Shown here one piece after another: positions 49,631-62,585 of a stretch of DNA of 64,000 nucleotides (position 1 is its first letter; every line of letters begins with the position of its first letter). Under the pieces are notes generated by a model. It searched no databases and had not been told where the DNA came from. It worked only from the letters and a program-made list of their open reading frames with translations. Origin of the DNA: Sipunculus nudus (Eukaryota > Annelida > Sipuncula > Golfingiida > Sipunculidae); assembly GCA_026874595.1 (NCBI GenBank), contig CM049310.1, positions 67,660,056-67,724,055 on the forward strand, in the 5' to 3' direction. A program made the translations under genes and the position numbers.

Positions 49631-52600
49631 AGCTCAGCTGACTGTAAGTCAACTGAGGTATAGGAATGGCGCCTTGTCCATCGTCCGTCCAGCCTTCTGG
49701 TCATCTGGCGGTCCATTAGCAGGGCACAAATCGTTACTGCTGGTCCAAGAAACTTCTAAGTTAATATCCCAGGAGGTCAATAAAAAATCTCCTTGGAGAC
49801 CTGAAATTAGGTCACTGTGACCTATATCCTCCGAGCTATGGGGCTTGAAAGTACCCCCCAGGATAATAAAAAATTTGATGCAAAACCTCCAATATCTTGA
49901 TAATTAATGCATGGATTGTCATGAATCTTGTCTTGAATATTGACCATGACTAGTTTTGTCAGTTCCCAAAAAGATTTGGCACCACCTGTATTTTTTGTAA
50001 TTTTAACAAATATTTTTCTATTTTTAGCTCAGCTGACTATAAGTCATCTGAGCTATAGTCGTGGTCCATTGTCCGTCGTCTGTCCGTCTGTCTGTCTGTC
50101 CGCCCGTCCGTCCGTAGATGTGGCACGTTTTGAAACCGTAAGACCTAGGAATCCAAAATTCGGCATAGTGTTGGATGTCCCCAAGATCTCCTACCAAGCC
50201 GAAAACTGGGTCTTTGCGACTTTGTTCCTTTGAGAAATTTAGGAAAAACCTCAATTTTTTATTAAAAACCTATTTTCACACTTCAGGGCTGCCTAATATC
50301 AAAACCGCTCTTCTGTTTTTCCTCATATTTACCATAAATATTCCTCTATATAGTTCCTATGTACATGCCTGAAATTATGTCTGTATTATATAATTTAAAA
50401 AAGTTATGGGCCAGAACATAATGCATTTTGTAAAAAATCAGGAAAGATATTTGATCACTTAACACAAAACATGTTAAAGATATGGACTTTTTTCAAGTAA
50501 TATAACTTTAATTAATCAAAATTAAATTGTATACCCAAAATTAGATCAAAATCTTTTAAATTTTTTAAAATATTAACAAAAATAAAAAATTGGTACCTTA
50601 AATTTTGCCTAACTTTGACCATGGCACGTTTTTTTTCCTGTAAGTACTGTGGATTTAATTTTCTCCGCATGTTTTTGTTAGCATTTTGTCTGTTAACACC
50701 AAAAATTTGAAACCAGTTGATCAAAAACTGTAGATTTTATTCAAGTTTTCAAGCAACATGTAACATATTGTTTACATCAGGCTAGTGTTATGCAGTTTGC
50801 AAGAGCTCAGCTCCCCAGCTTCAGCTCTTGTTCCTAAAATTTGGCATACAATTAGATGTCTCCAAAATGCCCTACCATGCCAATAATTTGGTCCTCATGC
50901 CTTTGAGATATTAATGAAAAACTTCATTCTTCAATTAAAAACCCATTGTTACACTTCAATACTGCCTAATATCAAAACCACTGATCTGACTTTAATCATA
51001 TATTATACACATGTTTTTCTATACATTTTTTGTGCACATGCCAGAAATGATGTCAGTATTGCGTAATTGTTTTAAGTTATGGGCCCAAACAAAATGCAAT
51101 TTGTAAAAAATCAAGAAATATATTTACTCCCTTAACAAGGGGCTTGCTGAAGCTAGAGATTTTTTGTAACATTATTTAATCAAGATTCAATTGAATACCC
51201 AAAATTAGTTCTAAATTTTTTAAAAATTTTATAAGTTATTAGTATAAATATAAAATTAGTACCTTAAATTTTTCACGTTTGTTTCTTGTGAGCTCTGTTT
51301 ATATAATTTTCATATCATGCACACATAAGGATTTCAGCTTTTTAGTTTAGAAAGCTGAAAGAAATTGGCCAAAAATTGTAGCTTTTATTAATGTTTTTAT
51401 GAGACCATATCAGACCTTGGCTCTCTCCAGCCACTCTTGAGTCACCTGTATGTTGACCTTGTTGAACTTTCAGCAAATAATGCACGCTTGATTCGAGGCA
51501 TATACTGGGGCAGCCATGCAGCTTATGGCCAGCCACAGTTGATCCAGGTGTCCAACCCAACTCATCTAGTAGTTTTAACCAACAACATAACAATAAACAA
51601 TAAATTAATCAATTTCTGTTGGTTTTTAATAACAAATTAAAGAAAAATAGAAAAGGAATTTGTTAGTTTATAATGATAGGGAATTAACTCGCAGTTACTG
51701 ATGATATAAGAATCTTATATCAATGGATATTCATGTATTCCAAATAACACCATGCAGTCATCTATGGCATTTTTCAGTTCAATTTTAATAATAAAAAGTA
51801 ACTCATATTATTCATTACTAATCATTAGGGATCATATGAAGGAAATTAATGATAGACAAAGATGCAGTTGATATTATTAATCTAGATTCCTACTGTGTCT
51901 AGTGTGTACATTGATGTGAAATTAGTCCAAAATGAATATATTACATTTATTTTTTTTAATATAAATAAAAGCCATAAAACCAGGTACTTATGATCATTAT
52001 TTAAATGTGTGAATTTTGTACATTCTGGATTCTCAACACCATTGTTTGTAGAAAACTGAATAAATACGAGACATGGTGGGAATACTTTGCAATTGTATTT
52101 AAATACGAATATGAATATGTACTCCATTATAAAATTTCTTGCATATAGAATGGGAATTCAGGTAAAAATGAAAGTATATGAATACCAGTGCAAATACTTT
52201 CCAAATGTATTCATGAATGCATTCATGAATATATTCTTTAATATTATTTTAATAATCATTTCAGTTATATTTCATTTTAAAAATCATACGATTCTCTTAT
52301 TATTTTCAATAAAAATTATATCTGGGACAATATTTGTAATTTTTTTTAATAAATAGTTAAACTCTTATATTATATGTTCTGCTCATAAGTTATATGGCCA
52401 AGTCAAAATCTGTGTGACAATAGTACTCCATTTGTTAATAAAATAAATGAAATCAATCCTCTTCCCTGTCTCCAAAGGTATACTATCAAAATCATACATA
52501 AGTTAAACAACAACAACTCATAATACAGCTTATACTTATTACCACACAAAACCAGCATGTGCCTCATTTCTAAATCATATTTTTTTATCATATATAACAG

Positions 52601-53815
52601 CTGAGCGCCGTGACCCATAGGTCCATTGTTTTACTAAAAAATGACAACAATCATGTCAGTTTCTCAGCTGTGATTACATCTAGTGTCCAAAAACCTGGTG
52701 TGTTTATTGATCACAAGTGGATGCCCTACAGTAATCACCCTGTCTGTCTGTCTGTTTGTCTGTCCATCCTGCATCTACACAAATTTGTTTCCAGATGATA
52801 ACTCTAGGTTGTATTGACACATGGATTTCAAACTTGACTTACATATGGACCACTACTAAAGGAAGAACCTATATTATTTTGGGGTCACGAGGTCAAAGGT
52901 CAGGGGCACAGGACTGGCATATTTAAATAGATTATGGCTGCATTTTCAGCCACGCTTTTCATCCCAAACTTTCCATTTTGCACATTTAGCTGACTTGCCA
53001 GTATGGGGAGAGCATAAATGATGTTTTGGTCACAAGGTCAAAGGTCAAGGTCACAGGGGCCATTTGTTCACTAATTAGTTTCCAGATGATAACTCCAGTT
53101 TAGTTTGACATATTGGTTTCCGACTTAACTTGTATATGGCTCATTACTAAAGTAAGAACCGCGTCAAATTTTGGGTCCAACAGTCAAAGGTCAAGGTCAC
53201 AGGACTCATTTCTTTAAAGAGAATGCATATGCAATTGAAGCCATACTTTTCATTACAAATTTTCCATCTTAAAGATATTGCTAACCTGCCAATTGGAGAA
53301 GATTCTGTTCAATTTTTGGGTCATAGGGTCAAAGGTCAAGGTCACAGGGCCCATCCATTCACAAATTTGTCTATGAATGATAATTCTGCTTTTGGATAGA
53401 CAGATGCTTCAAACTTGATTTAATAATGATCCACAACTTAAGTAAGTTCATTTTGATTTTCAGGGTCCAGAGATCAAAGTTGAAGGTGACAGGAGCCACA
53501 TCTTTAAAAAGATTGTGGATGCACTGTAAATCAGACTTTTCATCTCAAACTTTTCATCTTTCACACATGGCTTACTTGCCCAAAGTGAGGAAATCTGTAG
53601 ATTTTGAGGTTACCTGGTCAGAGGTCAAGGTCACTTTTTAAAAGAATGTTACAATAATCTAAATGCTGCAAGATCAAGGATAATAAGTTCGAAGATTTTT
53701 TGGTCACAAGGTCATTGGTTAAACAAGGTCACAAGGACTGTCATTCTGAAAAAAATTCTTAAAAAATATCCTTATAGACAAATTCAGCTGAGTGTCGAGA
53801 TCCATGGGTCCCTAG
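49631..53815 (+). mobile_element. Family-1 (B/C-core) element, host of a nested A-core element
   Basis: Head AGCTCAGCTGACTGTAAGTC at 49631; B-core text to CTATTTTT at 50025; interrupted by 50026-52628. It resumes with a C core rich in GGTCAAAGGTCAAGGTCACAGG-like phrases. The tail is CAGCTGAGTGTC, GATCCATGGGTC, CCTAG ending 53815. Confidence 0.72.
50026..52628 (+). mobile_element. Family-1 (A-core) element, full length 2.6 kb, nested
   Basis: Head AGCTCAGCTGACTATAAGTC, GTCTGTCCGCCCGTCCG tract, two A monomers, AT-rich third part. The tail is CAGCTGAGCGCC, GACCCATAGGTC, CATTG. Length and internal order match 37640-40277 closely. Confidence 0.86.
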
Positions 53816-54096
53816 TTCCTGTAACTGCTGTGGATTTGATTTTTCACAGCATGCAGATACAAGCATTTCATCTGGTAAAATCTGAAATTTGAAACCAGTT
53901 AATCAAAATCTGTTGATTTTATTAAAGTTTTCAAGCACCATGTCAAGTATTGGTTACATCAGGCCAGCCAAGAACAATGGTATGCAGCTAGCCCTCAGCT
54001 CTCCAGACTCTTTTTGTAATTACTTCACTCCTGCCAGCTGGCTCTGTCTAGAAGAGCAGGGTCAGGCTGTCTGCAGTAACTACCACTGAGAGCCTT

Positions 54097-54136
<40 letters not shown>

Positions 54137-55189
54137 GAATATAGGGCAAACTTTTTGTAGGATTATTTTTTTTCTCCTCATATGCCCATATATTTCTATC
54201 CCCAGACAAAGTTGGGGGATACTATGGTTTCATGATGGTCCCACTGCCACCGCAGAAAAATCTTGTGAGTGAGATAACTCAAAAAAAAATATTTCATGGA
54301 TCTTTTTCAAACTTTACATGTGTATAGAAATAAGTAAGAGGACGAAGCCTATTTAAATTGGGTCATGACTTTTAACTTTGACCTTGAAAAAGTCCATTTT
54401 TTGCTTAAAATCACACATATTCTTAAATATCTCAAGAAAGCTTGCATGGATTGGTCCAAAATCAAGGTGACTAAAGATCTTGGATAGCCTTGTGATGTGC
54501 CGGAAATTGGTGCTGCCACCTGTTATCCTTTTCTTGTTTTCGCACCTTTTAATACCCCCTTCATTGCCGCTTAACTGTACTGTGAGCATTATAAGTCGAA
54601 AACTAATGGACAGATTTGTGCACATTTTTGTTCTAGATGATAACTCGAAGTTGGATTGACATATTGGTTTCAGTCTTGACTTATATATGACCCACCAATA
54701 ATGTAAGAATCTTTTTGATTTTGGAGTCATGAGGTCAAAGGGCAAGGTAACAGGACCCACTTCTTTAAAAAGATTTTGGATTCAGGTTTGAGTAGACAGG
54801 TTGGCTTCAAAATGATCAAAGGACCCATATTTTTAAAAAACTCATAAACATGTCCTTATAGACAAATTCAGATGAGCGTGGAGACCCATGTGTCCCTAGT
54901 TTGGTTATAAACATCTTTACACATAGCTTGAGAGTGGTTTGAAGTATCTGCCTGAAATTTCACATCTCTATATATCCTAGATGGCTTTCTCATACATAGG
55001 ACTAGTGGTGCCACCTGCAGTCATTTTTATGTTGTATATACATCCATGCCAATGTTTCAGGAGTGATGTTTGAGCTATATGAACATGTCACTCGTACTTG
55101 AAAAGTAATGGTCAAGCATATAATCATGGAAGCATTATACCTGATGTAAATCCCATTGCACAGGTTTGCATTAGACCTGTAGGCCTTGT
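53816..55189 (+). repeat. Mixed repeat remnants with a (TC)n tract
   Basis: 53816-54060 resembles the middle of A-core elements (AGCACCATGTCAAGTATTGG). A TC dinucleotide run lies at about 54100-54134. At 54197 a hairpin head TATCCCCAGACAAAGTTGGG, then GGATAC, is related to the family-2 head. A degraded tail (GAGACCCATGTGTCCCTAG) lies near 54880-54898. From 54904 a family-3 3' end runs to CACAGGTTTGC, AGACCTGTAGGCCT, TGTT at 55160-55189. Confidence 0.65.
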
Positions 55190-58100
55190 TTATGTAGAGT
55201 GTACAGATGTGTTGTAGCCTGAGGTTTTTATTGAGTGTATGGATGTGTAGCCTGAGGTTAATGTAGAGTGAACAGATGTGTAGCCTGAGTTTTATGTAGA
55301 GTGAACAGATGTGTAGCCTGAGTTTTATGTAGAGTGAACAGATGTGTAGCCTGAGTTTTATGTAGAGTGAACAGATGTGTAGCCTGAGTTTTATGTAGAG
55401 TGTATGGATGTGTAGCCTGAGGTTTATATGGAGTGTAGGGATGTGCAGCCTGAGGTTTATGTGGAGTGTCTAGATGTGAAGCTTGAGGTATATGTAGAGG
55501 GAATGGATGTGTAGCTTGGGGTGTATGTAGAGGGAACAGATGTGCAGTTTGAGGTTTATGTGGAGATTACAGATGTGCAGCTTGAGGTTTTTTTATAGGG
55601 AACAGATATGTGGCTTGGGGTTTATGTGGAGTGTCTAGATGTGAAGCTTGAGGTGTATGTAGAGGGAATGGATATGTGGCATAAGGTTTTTTGAGTGTAC
55701 AGTGTGTAGCTTTAGTTTTATGTGGAGTGTACAGATGTGTAGCTGGAGGGTTATGTGGAGTGTACAGATGTGTAGCTTAAGGTTTATGTAGAGGGAACAG
55801 TTGTGTGGCTTTAGGTTTATGTGGAGTGTACAGATGTGTAGCTTGAAGTTAATGTAGAATGTACATTTGTGTAGCCTGAGGTTTATGTAGAGTGAACAGA
55901 TGTGTTGCCTGAGTTTTATTTAGAGTTTATGGATGTGTAGCTTGAGGTTTATGTGGAGTTGTGGATGTGTAGCCTGAGGTTTATGTGGAGTGTACAGATG
56001 TATAGCCTGAGGTTTATGCAGAGTGAACAGATGTGTAGCCTGAGTTTTATTTAGAGTTTATGGATGTGTAGCTTGAGGTTTATGTGGAGTTGTGGATGTG
56101 TAGCTTGAGGTTAATGTAGAGTGTACAGATGTATAGCCTGAGGTTTATGCAGAGTGAACAGATGTGTAGCCTGAGTTTTATGTAGAGTGTATGGATGTGT
56201 AGCCTGAGGTTTATATGGAGTGTATGGATGTGTAGCCAGAGGTTTATATGGAGTTTACAGATGTGTAGCTTGAAGTTAATGTAGAATGTACATTTGTGTA
56301 GCCTGAGGTTTATGTAGAGTGAACAGATGTGTTGCCTGAGTTTTATTTAGAGTTTATGGATGTGTAGCTTGAGGTTTATGTGGAGTTGTGGATGTGTAGC
56401 TTGAGGTTAATGTAGAGTGTACAGATGTATAGCCTGAGGTTTATGCAGAGTGAACAGATGTGTAGCCTGAGTTTTATGTAGAGTGTATGGATGTGTAGCC
56501 TGAGGTTTATATGGAGTGTATGGATGTGTAGCCAGAGGTTTATATGGAGTTTACAGATGTGTAGCCTGAGGTTTATGTGGAGTGTACAGATGTGTACCTT
56601 GAGGTTAATGTAGAGTGTACAGATTTGTAGCTTGAGGTTAAGGTAGAGTGAACAGATGTGGAGCCTGAGGCATATGTGGAGTGTATGGTTATGTAGCTTG
56701 AGGTTAATTTAGGGTGTACAGATTTGTAGCTTGAGGTTTATATAGAGTGAACAGATGTGGAGCCTGAGGCATATGTGGAGTGTATGGTTATGTAGCTTGA
56801 GGTTAATTTAGGGTGTACAGATTTGTAGCTTGAGGTTTATGTAGAGTGAACAGATGTGGAGCCTGAGGCATATGTGGAGTGTATGGTTATGTAGCTTGAG
56901 GTTTATGTGGATTGTACAGATGTGTAACTTGAAGTTAATGTAGAATGTACATATGTGTAGCCTGAGGTTTATGTAGAGTGAACAGATGTGTTGCCAGAGT
57001 TTTATGTAGAGTGTATGGATGTGTAGCTTGAGGTTTATGTGGAGTGTATGGATGTGTAGCCTGAGGTTTATGTGGAGTGTATGGATGTGTAGCTTGAGGT
57101 TAATGTAGAGTGTACAGATGTATAGCCTGAGGTTTATGTAGAGTGAACAGATGTGTAGCCTGAGTTTTATGTAGAGTGTATGGATGTGTAGCCTGAGGTT
57201 TATATGGAGTGTATGGATGTGAAGCTTGAGGTATATGTAGAGGGAATGGATGTGTAGCTTGAGGTTTATGTAGAGGGAACAGATGTGCAGTTTGAGGTTT
57301 ATGTGGAGATTACAGATGTGCAGCTTGAGGTTTTTTTATAGGGAACAGATATGTGGCTTGGGGTTTATGTGGAGTGTCTAGATGTGAAGCTTGAGGTTTA
57401 TGTAGAGGGAATGGATGTGCGGCTTAAGGTTTTTTGAGTGTACAATGTGTAGCTTTAGTTTTATGTGGAGTGTACAGATGTGTAGCTTGAGGTTTATGTG
57501 GAGTGTATGGATGTGTAGCTTAAGGTTTATGTAGAGTGAACAGATGTGTTGCCTCAGTTTTATGTAGAGTGTATGGATGTGTAGCTTGAGGTTTATGTGG
57601 AGTGTATGGATGTGTAGCCTGTGGTTTATGTGCAGTGTATGGTTGTGTAGCTTGAGGTTCATGTGGAGTGTACAGATGTGTAGCTTGAGTTTCATTTAGA
57701 GGGAACTGATGTGTGGCTTTTGGTTTATGTGGAGTGTATAGATGTGTGGCTTGAGTTTTATGTAGAGGGAACAGATGTGTGGCTTGAGGTTTATGTGGAT
57801 TGTATGGATGTGTAGCTTGAGGTTTATGTAGAGGGAGTGGATGTGTGGCTCAAGGTTTTTTGAGTGTACGATGTGTAGCTTTAGTTTTATGTGGAGTGTA
57901 CAGATGTGTAGCTTGAGGGTTATGTGGAGTGTATAGATGTGTAGCTTAAGGTTAATGTAGAGGGAACAGTTGTGTGGCTTTACGTTTATGTGGAGTGTCT
58001 AAATGTGTAGCTTCAGGTTTATTTAAAGAAAACTGATGTATGGCTTGAGGTTTATGTTGAGATTACAGATTTGCAGCTTGAGTTTCATTTAGAGGGAACT

Positions 58101-59628
58101 GATGTATGGCTTGAGGTTTATGTTGAGATTACAGATTTGCAGCTTGAGTTTCATTTAGAGGGAACTGATGTGTGGCTTTGGGTTTATGTGGAGTGTACAG
58201 ATTTGCAGCTTGAGTTTCATTTAGAGGGAACAGATGTGTGGCTTTGGGTTTATGTGGAGTGTACAGATGTGTGGCTTGAGTTTTATTTAGAGGGAACGGA
58301 TGTGTGGCTTGAGGTTTATGTGGAGATTACAGATTTGCAGCTTAAGTTTTATTTAGAGGGAATAGATATGTGGCTTTGGGTTAATGAGGAGTGTACAGAT
58401 GTGTGGCTTGAGTTTTATGTGGTGATTACAGATTTGCAGCTTGAGTTTTATTTAGAGGGAACTGATGTATGGCTTGAGGTTTATGTTGAGATTACAGATT
58501 TGCAGCTTGAGTTTCATTTAGAGGGAACTGATGTGTGGCTTTGGGTTATGTGAAGTGTACAGATTTGCAGCTTGAGTTTTATTTAGAGGTAACAGATGTG
58601 TGGCTTTTGGTTAATGAGGAGTGTACAGATGTTTGGCTTGAGTTTTATGTGGTGATGACAGATTTGCAGCTTGAGTTTTATTTAGAGGGAACTGATGTAT
58701 GGCTTGAGGTTTATGTTGAGGTTACAGATTTGCAGCTTGAGTTTCATTTAGAGGGACTGATGTGTGGCTTTGGGTTTATGTGGGTTTATGTGTGGCTTGA
58801 GTTTTATTTAGAGGGAACGGATGTGTGGCTTGAGGTTTATGTGGAGATTACAGATTTGCAGCTTGAGTTTTATTTAGAGGGAACAGGTGAGTGGCTATGG
58901 GTTTATGTGGAGTGTACAGATGTGTGGCTTGAGTTTTATGTAGAGGGAACAGATGTGTGGCTTGAAGTTTATGTTGAGATTACAGATTTGCAGCTTGAGG
59001 TTTATTTAGGAGGAACAGATGTGTGGCTTTGAGTTTATGTGGAGTGTACAGATGAGTGGCTTGAGGTTTATGTAGAGGGAACAGATGTGTGGCTTGATGT
59101 TTATGTGGAGATAATAGATTTGCAGCTTGAGTTTTATGTAGAGGGAACAGATGTGTAGCTTGAGTTTTATGTAGAGGGAACAGATGTGTAGCTTGAGGTT
59201 TATGTTGAGTATACAGATGTGTAGCTTGAGGTTTATGTAGAGTGTACAGATGTGAAGCTTGAGGTTTATGTAGAGTGTACAGATGTGAAGCTTGAGGTTT
59301 ATGTAGAGTGTACAGATGTGAAGCTTGAGGTTTATGTAGAGTGTACAGATGTGAAGCTTGAGGTTTATGTAGAGTGTACAGATGTGAAGCTTGAGGTTTA
59401 TGTAGAGTGTACAGATGTGAAGCTTGAGGTTTATGTAGAGTGTACAGATGTGAAGCTTGAGGTTTATGTAGAGTGTACAGATGTGAAGCTTGAGGTTTAT
59501 GTAGAGTGTACAGATGTGAAGCTTGAGGTTTATGTAGAGTGTACAGATGTGAAGCTTGAGGTTTATGTAGAGTGTACAGATGTGAAGCTTGAGGTTTATG
59601 TAGAGTGTACAGATGTGAAGCTTGAGGT
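55190..59628 (+). repeat. 33-bp minisatellite array, about 4.4 kb, reaching the ABL splice acceptor
   Basis: Unit GATGTGAAGCTTGAGGTTTA then TGTAGAGTGTACA (33 bp). Three zones are visible: diverged monomers with blocks recurring about every 296 bp (55190-58020); a 66-bp dimer with TTGCAGCTTGAGTTTCATTT (58020-59150); and about 12 near-perfect monomers (59220-59628). The unit length is a multiple of three and lacks stops in one frame, so long open frames (147-165 residues) arise automatically. Confidence 0.97.
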
Positions 59629-59638
59629 TTGCCTTCAG

Positions 59639-59728
59639 GTTGGCAGTGGGACCAGCATGATAGACCTCAGTTCAAAGACATCCATGAAGCGCTAGAGAAC
59701 ATGTTCCAGAACTCTGATATCAATGACG
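59639..59728 (+). CDS. ABL1: ABL exon: end of kinase domain
   Basis: The acceptor is TTTGCCTTCAG ending at 59638; the donor is GACG|GTCAGT. It is 90 nt, equal to human a9, with the same phases (two bases complete the split Cys codon; one base ends it). It encodes CWQWDQHDRPQFKDIHEAL, the W..DRP.F signature that closes tyrosine-kinase domains, then ENMFQNSDIND, the alpha-I region that in ABL contacts the myristate pocket and SH2. A long open frame reads through the acceptor from the upstream minisatellite but in a different frame, so it is not ABL protein. Only 10 bases separate exon and minisatellite. Confidence 0.96.
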
Positions 59729-60094
59729 GTCAGTGCTAGTTGTCGCTTCCTACACTGCTGTACTTTGTATTTTTATATGGAGTACAAGTTACTTGTGTTT
59801 GGTGTATAAGTTACCAGTGTAAATAGATTTACATACTTAACATGCATTTAAACTTCAAATGTATGCATAACAGATTTGGTTCTTTATCAGATGTTACAAA
59901 GTTTAGTTGATAAACTAATTCAATATAAAGAGTGTAGTTTAAATGAAAGTTCAAATGAATGATGTTCCATGAGACACTTTTCCTTCAGAAATGTTGTTGG
60001 AGGTAGGTGATAAAATTTTTGTGAATGAACAATAACATGTTAGAGAGGCAGTAGTTTATGTGTTATAGTGAACATATGTACATCTACTGTGCAG
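59729..60094 (+). other. ABL intron, 366 bp
   Basis: Short AT-rich intron bounded by GT at 59729 and AG at 60094 (CTACTGTGCAG). I see no repeat or other feature in it. Confidence 0.9.
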
Positions 60095-60205
60095 AGGTTG
60101 AAAAGGAACTAACCAAGTCCAGCAGACAGCCACCACCCATCCTACCAATGAAGAAGAGAACAACCTCAGATGCCAGTGAGATCAGTGATACGCGGGTTAA
60201 TGCAG
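60095..60205 (+). CDS. ABL1: ABL exon: start of the C-terminal tail
   Basis: The acceptor is CTACTGTGCAG ending at 60094; the donor is GCAG|GTAACG. It is 111 nt, starts two bases into a codon and ends one base into the next. It encodes EVEKELTKSS, the conserved end of the ABL kinase module, then RQPPPILPMKKRTT, a proline-rich stretch with PxxP spacing followed by basic residues, and DASEISDTRVNAG. Human a10 is 165 nt and diverges quickly after VEKEL, so only the first third is securely aligned. The PxxP-basic stretch could be an SH3-binding site; that is an inference. Frame continuation past the donor ends at a stop at about 60238, which would apply only if the intron were retained. Confidence 0.92.
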
Positions 60206-61060
60206 GTAACGGGGCAGCAGCATTCTGTGCAGACCTCTAGTAATAAAGTATTGTTGCATTAAGATTACAGCTAAGTCTGGTATCAGACAAAGCAATGTTC
60301 ACCTCATCTGGCCATCTTACTATTGGCACAGCACACTTCTTTTTATAAGTGAAGCAATCTGACTTGGTGTTTGCTGCCTGTTGGTAAAACTTTCATTTCT
60401 TTATTTATAAAGGATTAAAACCTTTCAAACAATGGTAGGGACTTAACAAATGAATTGGTTGATACAAAGTTCTCAGCTGGGTTCCTGCAGGCTGCACCTG
60501 GGGAGCTTTTCTGTATAGGTACTCACCATTTGGAGTTGCACCTGGTCTGGTGACCTGAACTTTTTTGGTGACCCACTTTACTAGTAGAGTGAACCTGACG
60601 TTGAATAGGTCCATTGTGGGAGAAAATCACACCAATTATCACACCAAATATCTCAAGAAATCTTGAATGGATTGATCCAAAAATCAAGTTGACTGAAGAT
60701 CTTGGATAGTGTTGTCATGTATAGGAAATTGGTGGCGCCACCTTCTATCCTTTTCTTACCTTTTAATACCCCCCTTCGTTGCCACTTGACAGTACTGTGA
60801 GCATTATAACTCAAAAACTAATGGACAAATTTCTTTTTTTATTATGATTATATACATACATAGATATATGTTATGGGATGAGGTATATTTAAATTGGGAT
60901 CATGACCTCTCCTATGAGAACAGCCTTGACCTTGAATATTCCCATATTTGGTGAAAATTATTGTTTCTCAAGTTGATAGGTTGAAGAAACCCTAGTCACT
61001 TGCTGCTGAATATGAGGGCCTTTTCTTCTATTGGCCTAGAAATTGTAGTTATTAATTTTT
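60206..61060 (+). other. ABL intron start, mostly unique, with a repeat fragment
   Basis: No coding exon is recognised. From about 60640 to 61000 the text matches the region near 54420-54600 (AAATATCTCAAGAAATCTTG, GAAATTGGTGGCGCCACC, TTTTAATACCCCC). It is a fragment of the repeat with the TATCCCC hairpin head. The minus-strand frame at 60405-60614 is not recognised. Confidence 0.6.
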
Positions 61061-62585
61061 AGCTCAGCTAACTATAAGTCATCTGAGCTTTAGTCATGAT
61101 CCTTTGTGCGTCATCTGCCCATCCGTCCGGATGTCCTTTAACACAGGGCAGGTTTTGAAACCTTTTGACCTATGAATCTAAAATTTGACATAGAGTTAGA
61201 TATCCCCAAAATATCCTACCATACCAATAAATGGGTCAAAATGACTTTGTTCCTTTGAGATAATAAGGGAAAACATCAATTTTCTATGAAAAATCCATTG
61301 TTACACTTCAAAATTGCATAGTATCAAACCAATGACCTGATATTGATCATATATATTATAACCATTCCTCTCTATATGTACTTATCAGAAATAAGCTCAG
61401 TAAGGTGTAAATTCTTGAAGTTATGGGCCAGAACATAATGCACTTTGTAAAAATACAGGAAAGATATTTGCTCACTTAAAACAAGAATTGTTGTAGTTAG
61501 AGACTTTTTTCATGTACATAAGTTTATTTAATTAAGATTCAATTTTATACCCAAAATTAGATCTGAATTTTTAATTAATTAAGTTATTAGCATTGATATA
61601 AAACCAGTACCTTAAATTGTTTGCCTAACTTTGGCCATGGCATGTTTCTTTCCTGTATGTACTTTTGATTTAATTTTCACTGCATATACACATAAGGATT
61701 TAATCTGTTAATATTTCAAATTTGACAATAAAAGCTTGAAAATTAGGCTAGTTATTGAATTTTTCAGGAGGCTGTTATTGTATTCACTTGCATGGTGAAA
61801 CTCCAGCAAGCCCACTTCTGGTCACTGGAGGTCAGCTGTGCCAGGGTACCTGATTTGTCATGGGTCACTGGGGGAGATTCCCTGTTGTGGCAGGTGTACA
61901 GTTGCTCTCATAACCCTCCACCCACCCTACCCACCAAGTATTAAGCAGTAATTGTCCTTGTCCTGTATATCCATATTGTATTGCTGTTTCCACTCCAATA
62001 TACAAAACTTTTCTTGAAATAGCAATTCAATGAGTAAACCAGAAGATGGCACGTTGTGGTAATGTAGCATTGTAAAAGAAATTAATTTTCTTTCAAATAA
62101 TTTTAGGAAATTAAAATATCATTAGACCCATTAGTAGGCATAATTTGATGAGCCAAATTATGAATAAGTTGTGGTGCAAATTTTTTGTTGGTCAAATGTA
62201 TTCTTCAAATAACTTACAGGCACATCAAATTTTTTTTCCATATTGCATTATTAAATGGTTTCAGGCCCCAATTTTCATGTATTACCCAGTACTATATATT
62301 CGTATCAGATTTAGTTAATGCTCATTTGAAAGTGGAAAATTTTGTACAGCATTTTATTTCAGTTAATAAATTAAATGTGCATTATCATACTTCAGCTACT
62401 GCACTTTCTTCCTTGTTCTACAATTGATAGGGGTTCTTACATTTCCATGGTTATTTTAATACAAATGTCACTGTAATATAGCTGAAATAATGATGCTTCT
62501 AGAAATATTTGATCATGAGAGGCTTCTGCATCTTAGATATAGTCGAAGGCACAGTATTTGTCCAGAAAACATATATTTAATATTT
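61061..62585 (+). mobile_element. Family-1 (A-core, 1.9-kb subfamily) element, 3' end not found
   Basis: Head AGCTCAGCTAACTATAAGTC after AATTTTT, then A-monomer text and the 3' half of the 40886-42795 type (GGTCAGCTGTGCCAGGGTA, GGGGGAGATTCCCTG). It is interrupted or truncated before the family-2 element at 62586. No clear GACCCATGGGTC tail is seen. Confidence 0.7.

Noticed and set aside
54353-54760. 135-residue minus-strand frame
   Set aside because: Lies across remnants of at least two repeat types (the TATCCCC-headed repeat and C core), so it is a chance frame.
57378-57695. Minus-strand 105-residue frame of KLHIHTLHINL repeats
   Set aside because: Reverse reading of the same minisatellite.
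59252-59695. 147-residue open frame of KLEVYVECTDV repeats (and 160- and 165-residue frames at 58071-59032)
   Set aside because: A 33-bp unit without stops in one frame gives a long frame automatically. It runs into the ABL exon in the wrong frame and has no start context or recognised domain.
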